Source of the DNA: Poecilobothrus nobilitatus
Lineage: Eukaryota; Arthropoda; Insecta; Diptera; Dolichopodidae
Assembly: GCA_947095535.1 (NCBI GenBank)
Contig: OX352773.1
Coordinates: 260,361,590-260,425,589, forward strand
Reading direction: 5' to 3'
DNA: 64,000 bases
The notes beneath the pieces are model-generated. The model was not told the origin of the DNA. It worked only from the letters and a program-made list of their open reading frames with translations, and did no database searches. Shown one piece after another: positions 10,351 through 23,300 of the stretch. Every line of letters begins with the position of its first letter. Within the stretch, counting starts at the first letter, position 1. The position numbers and the translations under genes are program-made.

Positions 10351-12495
10351 TATTCTTCATACTTAAAGGAAAAAAATTCTTCATATGAAATCCAATAAAG
10401 TTTAAAAGTTTTATTTTTATATTTCTATGTATTTTTTTTGGACCATAATATTAAAAAATACACACTTTTATTTTAAAAATAATGATGATTATTCACTATA
10501 ATTAAATTATAAATATTTTATTTAATTTCTTTTGTAAAGTTATTTTTGAGCCGGTAATAGACTTTCGATTAAAAACTCTAAGTTTTTATTACTAACAAGT
10601 ATATAATAAATAAAATAAGAAAATTTCATCCCAAAATAAAAAAATGGAATACTTTTATTTTTTTCTTTTTATAAAAATATTCAAAAATATTCAAAAATAA
10701 AGGATAAAACAGGATAAAACTTAGGTAAATTAAAATAAAGGACTTCCTGGAAATTAGTACCAAAAAAAAAAAAAAAAAAAAATATAATAACATGTTTAAG
10801 GATTTTAGTCACGCATTACAAACTAAATAATTTTGTCGGAAAATTTTTCATTATTGAAAAAAATTATTTTTTTTTTTTTTCTTTAATTTATTTCGAATAC
10901 CCACCATTTCTCTTTTTTTTTTTTAGAGGTTCATTCAAATAAAACGAATTAGAAAAAAAAAAATAAAAATTCAGTACAATAACAATAACGTAATAAAGAA
11001 AAAGTCTTTAAGGATGATCTTTTTACGAAAAAAAACAAAAGGAAATTATTGAACATCTATTACAGGTGTATAATAGATATGTATATATACATCAGAGTAA
11101 TCATACTTTGAATACCTGAGTAACAATAAAAAAAAACAAAAACAAGAAAATAATTTAACGTATCAGTTCGGTACAAGATAAATGTAATTTTAATACGATT
11201 ATCAACTTTACATTAAAAAAAAAAAACTGAAATAAACATTTTTTGTAAGTATAGTTTCTTTACTGCTCTTGTAATTTCCGTTTTTGATAATACATTTTTT
11301 AATTTTCTGGTCTATATACATGGAAGACGTGAGTGAATAATGAATCTGTTTAGACAGGAATTTAGGCAGATTGTAATTAAAAAATCGCAAATTTTTGGGA
11401 ATAAATTAGAAGACGATAAGTTCAACAATTTTGCAGTTGTTACAATAAAAAAAACTACTGCATCCGTAAGGTACTCTTAGGTAGTTCAGCATAGTAGGAA
11501 CAATCAATTATACTTCCTCTAGTCATATATTCTTACTATTATTTGAAAAGTGACATCAGTCATTTTATTTCAGCTGATTAAGTGTTATTTGTCACGAGAT
11601 TTTATAAAAAAAATAAAGAGCACTAATATTGCGACAGGGGTCATTACGACAGAGACCATTAATCTCAATGGGGTAATCAATTAGACGAATGGAATATTTT
11701 TGAACTTGATTAAAGTAATTCAAAGATATAATCTATTCCATCTTAGGTTGTATATACGATGTATAGATAAAATGAATCGGATCTCTGATAGAGAAATACG
11801 ATCTCTACAACTAAGAAATTTATATATATATATATACATACATACATTAAGCAAATATGTAGTTCTGTTGACTACTTGGTTGTTCCTGTTATTTAAATTA
11901 TTTGAAAAAATCTAGTCAAGAATGATAATGATTTTTTTAACTGACAAAACAATATCATGAAATCAGAACATTTATTCTTCTTTTGGACACGATATTAAGT
12001 TAAATATAAAACAAAAATCTTAAGGTTAGATTGAGTAGAAAATGCAAAAAAAAAAGTAGAAAATTTGAATCGTGACTAAAATATTTTATTTAAAAACATA
12101 AAAAAACTTACACAAAAACCAAAAAATAAAAAAAATAAAATAAACTTTAATTCATTGCATAATTTTAGGATTAAAGTTGGAATAAAATTTATTAATATTA
12201 AAAAAATATGAAGTTGTACAAATTTTAGATATTGTTGAAAAGGTAACATAATAAAAAAAAAAATTTAATGATGCAACAATATTTTAAAAGATGTTTTCTT
12301 TACAAGAAAACAATTTATTTTAGTATATGTGATTAATTATAATCAAGAGATTATAAATTTTGGTAATAATCGTATTTCTTTTTCTAATTTATTGTTATTT
12401 AGGTATCTTGGTAGCATTGAGATATTTTTTAAACAATTAATTCAAAAATGGCATTTTATTTAGACTGTTATTACTTTTTGAAATCGACTTTGGTT
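10351..12495. other. AT-rich stretch, no gene seen
   Basis: It contains long A-runs near 10764 and T-runs near 10867, and an (AT)n/(CATA)n patch at about 11820-11845. No host exon or recognised repeat was found. Confidence 0.6.
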
Positions 12496-12497
12496 GA

Positions 12498-12641
12498 CAT
12501 ATTGGCACGAATGCATAAAACTGAGCTTGAACTGAAATTTCACTTTTTCAAACAAAAACCACGCTTGAACTCGAATTTTTGTTTGAAATATTAAGATTTG
12601 AGCTCAAACTGAGATTTATGCATTCGACCCATTATCTCGTT
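12498..12641. repeat. ~145-bp imperfect long hairpin
   Basis: The left arm (gaatgcataaaactgag...) pairs with the right arm (...ctgagatttatgcattc), and an inner stem (caaacaaaaa with tttttgtttg) closes the loop. Almost the whole segment can fold on itself. It may be a small foldback MITE or a source of hairpin RNA. Confidence 0.6.
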
Positions 12642-12968
12642 CGACTTTACATAGGTTTTGAATTTACATTGCATATCACTCAAAATGAATGTATCTTTTA
12701 CATTGGACTACACTATTCAAATTAAACTTCAAAAGTTATCATATATATATGTATATTGTTTGAGTATATTACAATTAATAGATTGTAAACAGGAGAGGAA
12801 GTACAAAATTTTTTTGAGGTCATCTTATTGAATAAGCATTCAAAAAAATAATTTTAAAATATCAAAGTTGTATAACTAAAAGTATTCTGAAGGTACGAAT
12901 GAATTTTGCAAAATTTTGATTTTACACAATGGCAAATTTAAATATTAAATTGTAAAAAATGATATAAC

Positions 12969-13716
12969 TTTTAGCACATTTCAAAACAATTTTGAAAAAA
13001 ATGTGCCTATTAGTTTCACTCTGTCCGTCTGTTTAAAAAACTTCAACATCGTTAAAGATAGAGAAAAAAAATTTTAACGATCTCATAAAAAATTTAATTC
13101 TTTGGAACAACTTTTTCATGTAATCCTATCCATCAGGGAACTAAAGTCCCTCACTCTTTGAAAAAGCCCTATTTTTTCAATCTGAAAACCTCATTCGACA
13201 GGATTTTTTTTTACCTTTCTAAATCAATATCAAAATTATATATATATATTTTTAAATTTAGTATTTAAATTTACCGTTATGTGAAAACTAAATTTTTCAT
13301 GATTTTTCTACCTTTATAACTCCGGCACGCTTTTAGAGGGGGGCTTGAAATTTTGAGACAAAAAAGAACTTTTAGAATTATTATAAGTTTCCTCAGACAT
13401 TTTTTTTGGATCATCCCCTATTTATTAGCTATTAGAGCTCAAAACTGAAAAATTTGCTATTTTTAAACATCAATAACTTAAGCATCTGTGCACATATTTT
13501 TTTGACAAGACAAAAAAATTAAAGCTCCAGTAACATATTTTTACGATGATTAACAATTTTTCTTACTTATATAGAGTTCCGGATTTACAGCCCCTCAAAA
13601 TTGCGAAAAAGTCTTATTTTCACATCTTTTTTTATATGACATTTTCAAATTTAGGTGCAAGTCTAAACAGTTTGTATTATCTTTTGGAAATGATATGGCG
13701 CTTTTACATTCTGCCT
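12969..13716 (+). mobile_element. Family A element, near full length
   Basis: It starts with 'tttttagcacatttc'-type sequence and a hairpin, followed by 'tctgtccgtctg', 'gaaaaagccctatttt', 'aaatttaccgttatgtgaaa' and 'tataactccggcacgctttt'. It ends at 'ttttggaaatgatatggcgc' and 'acattctgcc'. It is the mirror of the copy at 2684-3511. Confidence 0.7.
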
Positions 13717-13729
13717 TCTTAATATTAAT

Positions 13730-14040
13730 TTATAAAGATTAATAAAATGCGCTCAATCCTTCAATTCAATGTTATGTTGTATATTCAATTGAGGGATTAT
13801 ATATTGAAAAAATTATTAAGATTAACTTGAGATTAAAAACATTTTATCGATACGGCTTTTTTTCAGCTTTAATAACTGGGTCTACATAAAAACGTTGTTT
13901 CACAAGATTTATATTTTTTCTGAGGTACTATTCATGATTACTCAATATTAAACGGAGCAGAAGTTTTGTAAACGGATAGGCGGCCGAATGTACGAAATAA
14001 TAAGCAAACTGAAAGTAATAAAGCAAATTTTTTAAAATTT
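13730..14040 (-). mobile_element. Degenerate family A head fragment
   Basis: 'aataactgggtctacataaa', 'cgttgtttcacaag', 'gcagaagttttgtaaac' and 'ggataggcgg' match the head of family A in inverted orientation to the neighbouring copy. The middle and tail are missing or unrecognisable. Confidence 0.45.
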
Positions 14041-15280
14041 TATCAAAAATTTTTCTAAAATTTAAAAATTTATCATTTATTCAATTTCATTAAAATTCGA
14101 TTATAATTTTATCTTACAACGTGAATTCTGATTCCTTTTATTTATTAAAATTTTAAAATGTCAAGTAATTTAATTCAAACTTTTGATTTTTATACAAACT
14201 GACAGAATCGGGAACAATTTATTACACCTCCATAATGTATAAAAATAAAATTGCAATAGAAAAAAAAAATTTGTTACATACTTAGTGTATTTTTAATTAA
14301 TATTTTTTTTAATATATTTTTATTTATATATTATGTATATAGTATATACGTATCATGTAGTACATACTCGTATTATTTGAATCAGGTGCTTACCAAAATA
14401 CTTGTAATAATAAATTATATCAGTTAGATACTTGTATTCTATTCATGAAAAATTATGACGATTCAACAATTTATTTTAAAATTTCACCACAAAAAAAAAA
14501 ACTAAAAATAAAAAAAGATTAAAAATTAATATAAAATTCGCTATGGTTACATGATTATGGTTACATGAACTGAAAAACAGTTAGAAGCAGAAAAAAATAT
14601 TTATTATAAAATTTTAATTGTACATTTTGTACGTTGTTTATATGATGATTGTTGAAAAATATTAAAATACGGCATAAAATTTTCTGAAATTTGAGAGGAA
14701 GGGAAAAAATAAAATTGTAATAATTATATGAAAAAATCTTTTTGTGAAATAGATTAACCCGGCGTTGCATACGCCATTCTGGTAATCTAGAAATAATATT
14801 GGTGAATAATTTTCGTAAATCTTAGTAATCTAGAAATAATATTGATTTTTTGTCACTTAACTTTTTAATGAAATAAAACGAAATATCTTTCTATTCTAAT
14901 ATTGTTTTTATTTATCTTTAGAACGTTTTTTGAAAACTATGTTCACTTCACCAGTATGAATACTTAACTTTTTATAATAAGAATAAAAATAAATTTAAAT
15001 AAAAAAGTAGATAACAACATTAACTAAAGAAAACTTTTATAGCGGGAGTTTGGGGGCAGCAGCCCTTGTTCCCTGAAATATCAAAATTGAATAAATTTGT
15101 ATGGGGGTTTTCAAAATTAATTATTTTTCATATGAAAATGTGATATTTTAATTGTTTTTTGTATGAAATTTGTATATATATGTGTGAGCATACTGTACGT
15201 AAATATTAATAGTTGGATTCAAAATCAGAGTATTCCACTTTTCCGGAATATTTATATCTATATATGTATGTCTATGCGAG
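14040..15280. other. AT-rich stretch with a short duplication
   Basis: A 20-bp phrase 'gtaatctagaaataatattg' occurs twice (14782 and 14825). A small GC-rich patch at 14757-14775 contains 'ggcgttgcatacgcc', a 5-bp stem. Another G-rich patch lies at 15043-15070. No gene was seen. Confidence 0.5.
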
Positions 15281-15284
15281 ATTT

Positions 15285-15430
15285 TAAAATATCGGGATTT
15301 CGATTTTCGGAATTTCGTAATTTCGTAATTTCGAGATTTTAATTTTTGGGATTTTGATTTTCGGGATTTTGATTTTTCGGGATTTTGTTTTCGAAATTTT
15401 GAATTTGGGTTTTTGATTTTCATTATTACA
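15285..15430 (-). repeat. Degenerate minisatellite, TTTCGGGATTTTGA-like
   Basis: About ten irregular units of 12-16 bp (tcgggattttga and variants) run in tandem. The minus-strand open frame across it reads as Lys/Ser/Arg repeats and is a by-product. The unit resembles the arms of the repeat at 38.3-38.9 kb. Confidence 0.65.
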
Positions 15431-15759
15431 TAACCAATCCAATAAATTTTCAAATTTTTTTATTCCTTTTTTCTGTTATGTGCAGTATTAGTTTTTGGTA
15501 TATGAAAAATGTTATTGTTGCAAACGTTTACAGCTTTTATATAATAGATTTTTAATAATGAACAAGGTAATATCTGATAATATTATGTGCAACCAAATGT
15601 TTTTCAAAGGCACACTTTTTGGAACAGGATAATGTTCTTTGTATTTTTTAAACCATTATAAGTGGTTGCGATTATTTTTGGCATAAACATTCTAATTTTT
15701 CTTTGGAAAATAAAGATAATAATAATTGTTAGAGCTGTTGCCAAACTTCCAAGTGTTTA

Positions 15760-16200
15760 GAAATGTTAAATTATCAATTTTCATCCCTTAAAGCTCTTAA
15801 ACTGGACAAATACAAAATATTTTTTGAATGAGATGTGAGAATGATGTTTTTTGAATAAGGTTTACCGTAAAGTGTATGTGAGATATAAATGATCAAAAAA
15901 TTTAGACTTAAAATTTTAGTTTAACATTACGGTTAATTTGACAATCTATTTAAAAATATTTAAAATCATATAAATATATGAAGCATATTATGGTTTTAGA
16001 TATTTTAAGATTGTATTTCAATCGTTTGAGTTTTTAGATTAAAAACAAATATTCAATAGACCATTATTTAATAGGATATTTTCAACTTTTGAAAGATTCC
16101 AGTTTTGTAAACAGATTGGGTTAAATTTTTCTAAAATTTTTCTTTTAATCAGATCTACCTATGTATCATATATAGACGTTTTGTAAGCAGACAAGCGGAC
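15760..16200 (-). mobile_element. Very degenerate family A copy
   Basis: It keeps 'aacattacggttaatttgac' near the middle, then 'gattccagttttgtaaacag' and 'gacaagcggacagcc' at the head end. The layout fits family A but identity is low. Confidence 0.35.
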
Positions 16201-16205
16201 AGCCA

Positions 16206-16490
16206 CTACAATATTTTTTTGAATGTAATAAAATATAGGTTAGGACTTTTAATATAAATTTCCAGTTTGATTTGTGGGATAAAAATGTTGGAAGAATTCT
16301 TGGTAAAAAAAGTGATATAAGAAAGTGGATGAGTGGAAAAATTTGTAGGGATATTTTGAAGAAAGATGTTCATGCTCTTTTTAAACTTTACTGAACTGTA
16401 CATATATGAATTACCACGTTTGGAAAACATAATATGTGATGAAATATGATTTCAACGCGACGTGCGGATGAAACTCGAATTTTCTTAATC
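16206..16490 (-). pseudogene. Family E non-LTR C-terminal tail, decayed
   Basis: On the minus strand, 'SSARR' upstream and then VKFKKSMNIFLQNIPTNF at 16320-16400 align with the other family E tails (FKKNVNTFIHHIPTNFK at 54.8 kb and FKKNINFIVLKTFPNIQ at 23.7 kb). The frame shifts between the two parts. The apparent 74-codon open frame at 16206-16430 is this remnant plus low-complexity 3' sequence. Confidence 0.45.
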
Positions 16491-16499
16491 TTAGAAGTT

Positions 16500-18165
16500 G
16501 CACTCCTTGTTTCGCGTAGAAAAACTTTAAATGGATGCATTAATTTTTTTATTTTTTTAGAACAAATGTTTATCCCTATAAGTTTACGGTTTGATCAGTG
16601 TATTATCAGTTAAAATAATATTTATTTCGAAAATGTGTGAAGTTTTATAAATTTATAATACTTGGTACCTCGTTTTTTTAAATAATTTTTTGAATTAACT
16701 AAAAAAATACATTAAATTTAAATATTTTCCTAGTATATAATATACATGTACATTTTGTAGTATACTTACATTTATCTTTATTTCATATTCTTATGAAATC
16801 TTAACTGACATTATTAGTCTAAATGACAAAATTTTTTGGAAGGATCTAAAAATTCAAGTGTCAAAAATTTCCTGTTTTGTACATTTTAATTACACCCCTC
16901 CATTTAATGATTTACTATTTAAATTTGATCAAGAAACTAAGGCAATATGAATACATTAACACATATTAGATAATAGAAAGTATGAATCTTTAGAATAGAA
17001 GTTGACTTTTAGGAGGCTGGCGAAATTGCAATGACAACAAAAAAAATATGGAGAATGTGTACAAGAATAAAAGTAAATCCTTCAAAATATGGAATGTTAT
17101 AAAAAATTTATATCTACACTTGCGAATAAACACAATGAAAATTCAAAATGAAAGGTTCAGTATATCAAGGATTTCATTTTTAAAAATAAGAACTATATAA
17201 TGTATGTAGGTATATGAAATAATATGTATTATGTAATAACTCATTAACATTTTATTAAGGTCTAGATAATTTTTGTGTATAAAAATGAACTGATTACTCA
17301 CGAAAAGCGTTACAATAATTATAATTTATTCAACCATCCAACAAGTAAAAATATTTTTTTTTTATATTAGAAATTTTATTTTTCTACCTTTTAGAATATT
17401 TTTTCTTTTCTTTCTTTTTTTTTTTTTAAATATTTTAACACGTATTTCTTTTGTTTTTTCCTTTCTTGAAGAGATCTTTAAGAAAATTTTTCAAGGTTAA
17501 GTAGAAAAGTGCCTATTTTGTTTTGATTTCTCTTTTATATTTGTTTTAATTTCAAAACATGCATTACAAAATTGTTGGAATAAAATCTTTAGATACTTTT
17601 ATTGTTTATAAGATTGAGGTAAAGAACATACAAATTTTTAAAATTACTATAGATACATTATTGTACTATCTATACAAGTATTAAAAAAAATCACTATAAG
17701 CACTACAAAAATACAACTTTGGATTTTTAAAATTTATTGAAAATAAAAAACAAAAATGATTTTACTATTTTATAAAATATTTTTACAAATCAATAAATTA
17801 ATATATATAATATATATGATTTAATATTTATAATAATAAACTATGATAAACCCATCAGTAACCCAAGATCAGATCTTGAGTTTTATAAAAGTAAGCCTTC
17901 AAAATTATGAAGAATCATTATATAAGAGTATCTTTGAATCAGAAGCATTGTAATAACAGCATTATTGAATCTTTACATTTTATCGTTGTTCTTGTAAACT
18001 TAAATTCAAGACATGACATGTCACTTTCATCAGCAGTCAATTTAAATTTTTGTTAATATTTCGTTTTATACAACTTTGGTTTTCATAGTTTTTTCGAACT
18101 AACCATTGAAAGAACTCTTTTTAGACATGTGGTAGAGTTTTTTAGTGTTAAACTTTTTGGATTGC
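16500..18165. other. AT-rich stretch, no gene seen
   Basis: It contains T-runs near 17355 and 17410. No repeat shared with the rest of the window and no coding signal was seen. Confidence 0.55.
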
Positions 18166-19495
18166 TTTTTAGCACATTTCTAAAAAAAAATTTAAAAAAT
18201 GTGCTTATTATTTTCACATTGTCCGTCCGTCTATCTGCTTTACACCCTTAAAGATAGAGAAATTAAATTTTAACCATGGGTAAGCCTCATTAAATAATTA
18301 ATGTTGTAGAACAACTTTTTCGTGTAGCCCTATTTATTACGGAACGACAGCCCCTCAAACTTTGAAAAAGCCCTATTTTTAAATGCATATATCTTATGTT
18401 CTGCTTAAGATTTTTTCAATCTGAAAAAATCATTCAACAGGTATTTCTTTTGTCTTTGTAAATTTATATCAAAATTATACAATATTTTTAAATTTAGTAT
18501 TTAAATTTACCGTTATGTGAAATCCAAATTTTTGCATGATCTTTCTTCCTTCATAACGCTTTTAGATAGGGACTTGAAATTTTGAGATAAGAGAGAACTT
18601 TTAGAATTAGTATAAGTTCCCTTAAAATTTTTTTTTTGGTACCACCTTCTCAGTGGCGGAACTTCAAAATTTGGGCCCCGCGCAATAGTAAAATATTCCC
18701 TCCAATAATTTTTTTTTGAATAAAAACAAGTTAGATATTTATTTCATATATCATATTGCAATCAAAATAAAAATAATACAAGAACGAAACTAAAACTTAA
18801 TAGACCTCAAATATTAAAATCTTTCCTCCCTGACCAATCCAAGTTTAATCTGTTTCGTTCGATTGCAAATCAAAATAAGTCTAATTAAAGAATATAGAGC
18901 TTTTTTTAAACGAGTGTAAGATTAAAAAATGTTTTCCTAAATTTATCAAAATTAGATGTGCAGTCAATAATTCTAGAACAGAATATGTAATAGAAAAATC
19001 AGGAAAACTATGGCTTAGACTAGAAATTACACATCAATATTCAAGATTAGCTGCAATAGAATAAGAAACATATTCACTTCACCTACAAATCACTAAAACT
19101 CATGCAGCGCTATTAAATTTTAGTTTTTTATATTTGTGGGCAACTATAACTGCGTTAAAAAACTTCCAGTGTATGTATATAAAAAATTATTGTAAATAAT
19201 TTTTTTAATAATAATTTTAGGCCGCCTATAGGTGGTGCCCCTCCCCCGCCTCCGCAACACAGGGCGTTCACTAGTTCCGCCACTGCACCTCCTGGTTGAG
19301 GACTATTTAGGTGTCAAACATTGGAATTTTCCTATATTTGAAGAAAGTGTCACTTTATATTTGACATTTTTTGTTATTATATGAAAGTCTAACAAAATTT
19401 TCTAATTTTAGTGCAAGTCACAGTTCTAAATAGTTTGTATTGCCTAGTCCTATGGAAATGGGAGGCTTTAAAAACAGTTGGTTTACATTCTGCCT
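18166..19495 (+). mobile_element. Family A element interrupted by a hAT-type insertion
   Basis: It starts at 'tttttagcacatttc' with the terminal hairpin and 'tgtccgtccgtct', and runs through the usual core to 'aagttcccttaaaatt' before 18650. It resumes after 19293 with 'cctggttgaggactattta' and 'gtgcaagtcac', and ends at 'tggtttacattctgcc'. Without the 635-bp insert it is a ~690-bp copy. Confidence 0.75.
18651..19285. mobile_element. hAT-superfamily non-autonomous element
   Basis: The ends are perfect 13-bp inverted repeats: CAGTGGCGGAACT at the left, and its complement ending in AGTTCCGCCACTG at the right. The flanks are an 8-bp target duplication with one difference (CACCTTCT at 18643-18650 and CACCTCCT at 19286-19293). 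CAGTG-type ends plus 8-bp duplications are diagnostic of hAT. The interior has no transposase frame. Its subterminal sequences (gggccccgcgcaa, and gcccctcccccgcctccgc) are far GC-richer than the window. Confidence 0.88.
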
Positions 19496-19499
19496 TTTT

Positions 19500-20860
19500 T
19501 TTTTAAATACTTATTTTGAATTTTGTAAGATATAAACTATTAAGGAACAATTCAATCAAATTATTGAAAGCAGTTTGAGATTTATAGAGATAAAACTAAA
19601 ATTTTTATTAATTGAGGATGGCACCCTATTTAAAGCTATACCTTAAGGTTTTACTTATAGATCTAAATTTTTATTAAATTTATCAACTGTATCTATTTAT
19701 CCACGGTATTTATAGTTATAGAAAAAAAAAAAAGTTTTATTAGTTTAAATGTTATATTATAAACTTTAACGGTAAATTATAATGTTTCAAGGTAAGCCTA
19801 ATTATTTACAAAAATCACATTAAATACTTTGTCTGCAATTTAATAATTTACTTAAATTATCCGTAGGAAATTGAAATAGACTAATTGATGAACCAAACAA
19901 AGTTTACATTATGTTTTTTAGCAAAGTGGACAAAAGGATGAAAATTAATGTTTAAAAGGACTGAGAAACAGATAAAATAATAAAAAAAAACCCTCCGTTA
20001 TCCAAAATGAAATCCAACAAAAAGGAAACATAATATTTTTTCAATATTGCAATAGCTGTGAAAAAAATAATAGAAAATTAAAGAAAAATCACATTAGTTA
20101 AATGATCCAATCCTCAATTTATTGTAATTTTTTAAGTGTTTAAAATTTTTTTTATAGTAATATGTGGTAAATGAATCAATTGAGTTCAGATATAATTTGA
20201 AGGTCAATAGGATCGAATATAATTTTGATATTTTTTTCTTCGAAATTTTTTTACAGTTATGTTTAAGTGTCAAAAAAATGTAAAAAAGAAAACAAAAAAA
20301 AAAACAATAAATAAAAAAAAAGCTATTAAAACAAGTGGGGAACAAAGGGCTCGTTAAAAAACTTAAAAAATAAAAATAAAAAATAAAAAGAAACAAAATA
20401 AATGATGAAAATAAAAAAAATTTATAAAAAAAAATATAAAATTCATAGTCTCATAGGTGGTATATTATATTTGAGTACATAAAAAGGTCAAAGTTATTTT
20501 TAAAATAGGGTAACATTGAAAGTTCTTTTTATTGATTATACATATTTGATAGAATGATGGTACGGCGTATCTACATAATAAATGAGAAGTAAAATTGCAA
20601 TATAATGAATGAAAAAAAAATATTGGTATATATAATATAACTGACTAGTCGTATTCTTAAAATTTTAATGATACAGCTGTGATATTTTAGATTAAATTGT
20701 TTTTTTTTTTTGCTTTGTATTTTTGCCAACATATAATGAAACTTTAAGAATTTAAAATTTTTGTGTTATTGAAAAAAGAAATAAATTAAGTCTTACCGTA
20801 AAAATGTTTTATTTTAAATTTTAAACGACTTTAAAAAAAAATTTAATTATAAGCGATTAC
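19500..20860. other. AT-rich stretch, no gene seen
   Basis: The 100-codon minus-strand frame at 20094-20396 is Phe/Leu/Lys low complexity over A-runs and is not accepted. Confidence 0.6.
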
Positions 20861-20865
20861 TTGTA

Positions 20866-21045
20866 TAACATAATAGATGGCGCGCAAATAAAAATATTTG
20901 CGTTTCATATTTTTGTAAAATAACTATAGCCGAGTAATCAACGGCTTGGTAAAAGTGATGATTACAGGAACTGAATCTTAATCAAATATGTATAATAGAG
21001 TTTGCCCTATGCTCATCAGATTGGAGTAAAAAGTAAAAAAAAAAA
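20866..21045 (+). repeat. Family H repeat, copy 1
   Basis: It matches 44915-45105 in the same orientation: 'aatagatggcgc', 'gtatttcat/gtttcat', 'atcaacggctt/atcatcggctt', 'cttaatcaaatatg.ataat' and 'gatg/ctgat...attagagt'. The class is unknown; no terminal repeats were seen. Confidence 0.55.
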
Positions 21046-22204
21046 AACGTTTAGAACTTTTTTAAAATTATTTCTGAATAAATTTTAGCGTTATTTAAAA
21101 TATCTTAAACTACTCGTGGCGCAATGTTATGATGAACATGATATTAGAGTTAAATAAAATCATGGAACCCAATTTAAATATCGTGATTGTTTCTATTTTA
21201 ATAAAATAAATTAAGAATTTTAAACTCATGTCTAAAATCACTAATAACGATAGATATGATTTAACTAAGAGGTAATAAATTACTTTATAGAGTTCCGTTC
21301 AGTTTCATTTAAACAACTTGTATTAGACATACCCATCACATAATAATATAATATGATTTATCATGAGGTGTATAGCTACGAATCGTACTTCAAATAATCA
21401 AAAAATAAAAAATGGCTGTGGGTAACGACTATGTTTTCATAACCATTCTGTTTAATTAATCGCTAAACGTTTGTTTGAATTTCGATAGCAAAAAAAGTAT
21501 TAAAAAGATTTGAATCACCTTGAAAAATAAAGTTAAAGTTAATAAAATGAAATAAAATAAACTGAGGTAAAAATTTCTATTTAAAATTGTTTGCAAATAC
21601 GAAAACTAGATGAGATGATTTATAAAGACGAAATAGATAATTTATGCTTCCAAATGAATTTTAAGAAAGGATTAAAAAAATATATTTCCTTGTTTAAAAT
21701 TTTTTTTTTTTTCGTAAAGACTTGTATTCATGAAATTTTTTTATTGTAGTTTATTCAAGATTAAATAAGTATCTATACACCGAAATATTGTGATATATAT
21801 TCATCTTAAATATTCTCACATCTTGGATAGACCTTTTATATTTTTATTATATATATATTTTTTTTTTTATCAACCTTTTCATTTATAATATACTTAAAAT
21901 ATTGATGCATAATATTTGTTTATTGAACCCCTGAATTTATTTTATATAAATAAAATTGTTAAAATAGAAAAAAAAAAAAATACAAAAAAAGGTACAAAAT
22001 AAAAAATGAATTTCTTCGCAATTTTTAAAGAAAATAATCTTTAAATTTTTGTGCTTTTTTTTAAATAATATCTTACAAATTCCCTTAATCTATTTTTAAA
22101 CAAGTTTTTACCATTTATCATAATGGAAAAAAAAATTTTTTTAGTGTCAATATTGAAAAATCTTGTCATTTCTCAATAATTGAAATTTACATATATTTAT
22201 AAAT
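21046..22204. other. AT-rich stretch, no gene seen
   Basis: Nothing beyond A/T-runs was recognised. Confidence 0.5.
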
Positions 22205-22455
22205 TGTAATAATAATAGGTGGATTTAATATTTCCTAACAGTCCCACTTTCAACTTAATGTTTCTGTATCCTTGTTCTATCTTTTCCTATCCCTACTTCG
22301 TAGTCAATATACTGCGTTAGCACGTAGGGGTTTCATCCCATTATATCGACTAAAGGGGGAGGTGGGTTTAGTTAGTAAGAATCTGACACTACCAAAATGA
22401 AATTCTTGCTATCTTTGGAAGATTTACACCTCTCTTAGGAAAAAAGAAAGTCAAA
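22205..22455 (+). repeat. Family F repeat, copy 2
   Basis: This is the better of two copies: 'ccttgttctatcttttccta', 'cacgtaggggtttcatccca', 'gggggaggtgggtttagtta', 'aatctgacactacca', 'tctttggaag' and an A-rich end. It aligns with 8602-8850. Confidence 0.6.
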
Positions 22456-23300
22456 TATTCTAATTTTTAGATAAAAAAAACTTTTAACACAATACTATAA
22501 ATTAAATTTCACCTACATATATTAAACGTATATTATATGTATATATTTGTATTATAATGTCTTATATAAAACGAATCGAATAAATCGAATTATAAAAGAA
22601 AATCAACTATGGATTTATAATACTTTTATTAAGTTTTTTTTTTCTTTTATTTCAGACAGAACTTCGTTAAACATAATATAACAGCAATCTAATATAATTG
22701 GTGTAAACAATTTTGATAGGTACCTAGTGGTAACTTTTTTAAACCAAAATCAATAATAAAAAAAAAAACAATAAATAAAAGCATTATTAAATTATAGATT
22801 TTTCTCATTGTTTAAGATACCATGTGTTTACTTTTTCTTAACGAAAATTGCATAATTCGCAACATTCAATTATTGAAAATAATTTTTGTGTACCTGTTAA
22901 CATTAAGGTTATAGTTAAAAATTGAATTAGAAAATTTCCAAATTTCTTGAAAAAAATTAATTATCATTTGATAACTGAATCTTTAATATTTGATCATCAA
23001 AAATGTTGAAACTCTAAAGTAGCCTTAATTCGTTGTCAATAAATTTGATTAATGTATTTTCTTTAATTCTTGATTCTTTCTTAATTTTTTTTGACATAAG
23101 AACATTGGTAGTTTTAATATGTGGGACATGAGTATATTTTCGATCAATTACAACATTATTTAATAATTTATATTTTATAATTAATTTTTTTTTTTGCTAC
23201 ACCCTTGTTTTTTGGTGTTAAGTTAAATTTGAAAGTAAAAGAGTTTCATTAACAATACCTAAACTAACATTTTAATATGAGATCTTATAGCATACTGAAA
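22456..23300. other. AT-rich stretch, no gene seen
   Basis: No shared repeat and no coding signal were seen. Confidence 0.5.

Noticed and set aside
10119..10388. Open frames on both strands with repeated NLFSK or FRFLLN units
   Set aside because: They come from the ~20-bp tandem unit of the foldback element arm and show no independent protein signal.
15148..15453. 101-codon minus-strand frame with Lys/Ser repeats
   Set aside because: Most of it translates a degenerate minisatellite.
20094..20396. 100-codon Phe-rich minus-strand frame resembling a membrane protein
   Set aside because: Its hydrophobicity results from long A-runs on the plus strand; there is no family signal.
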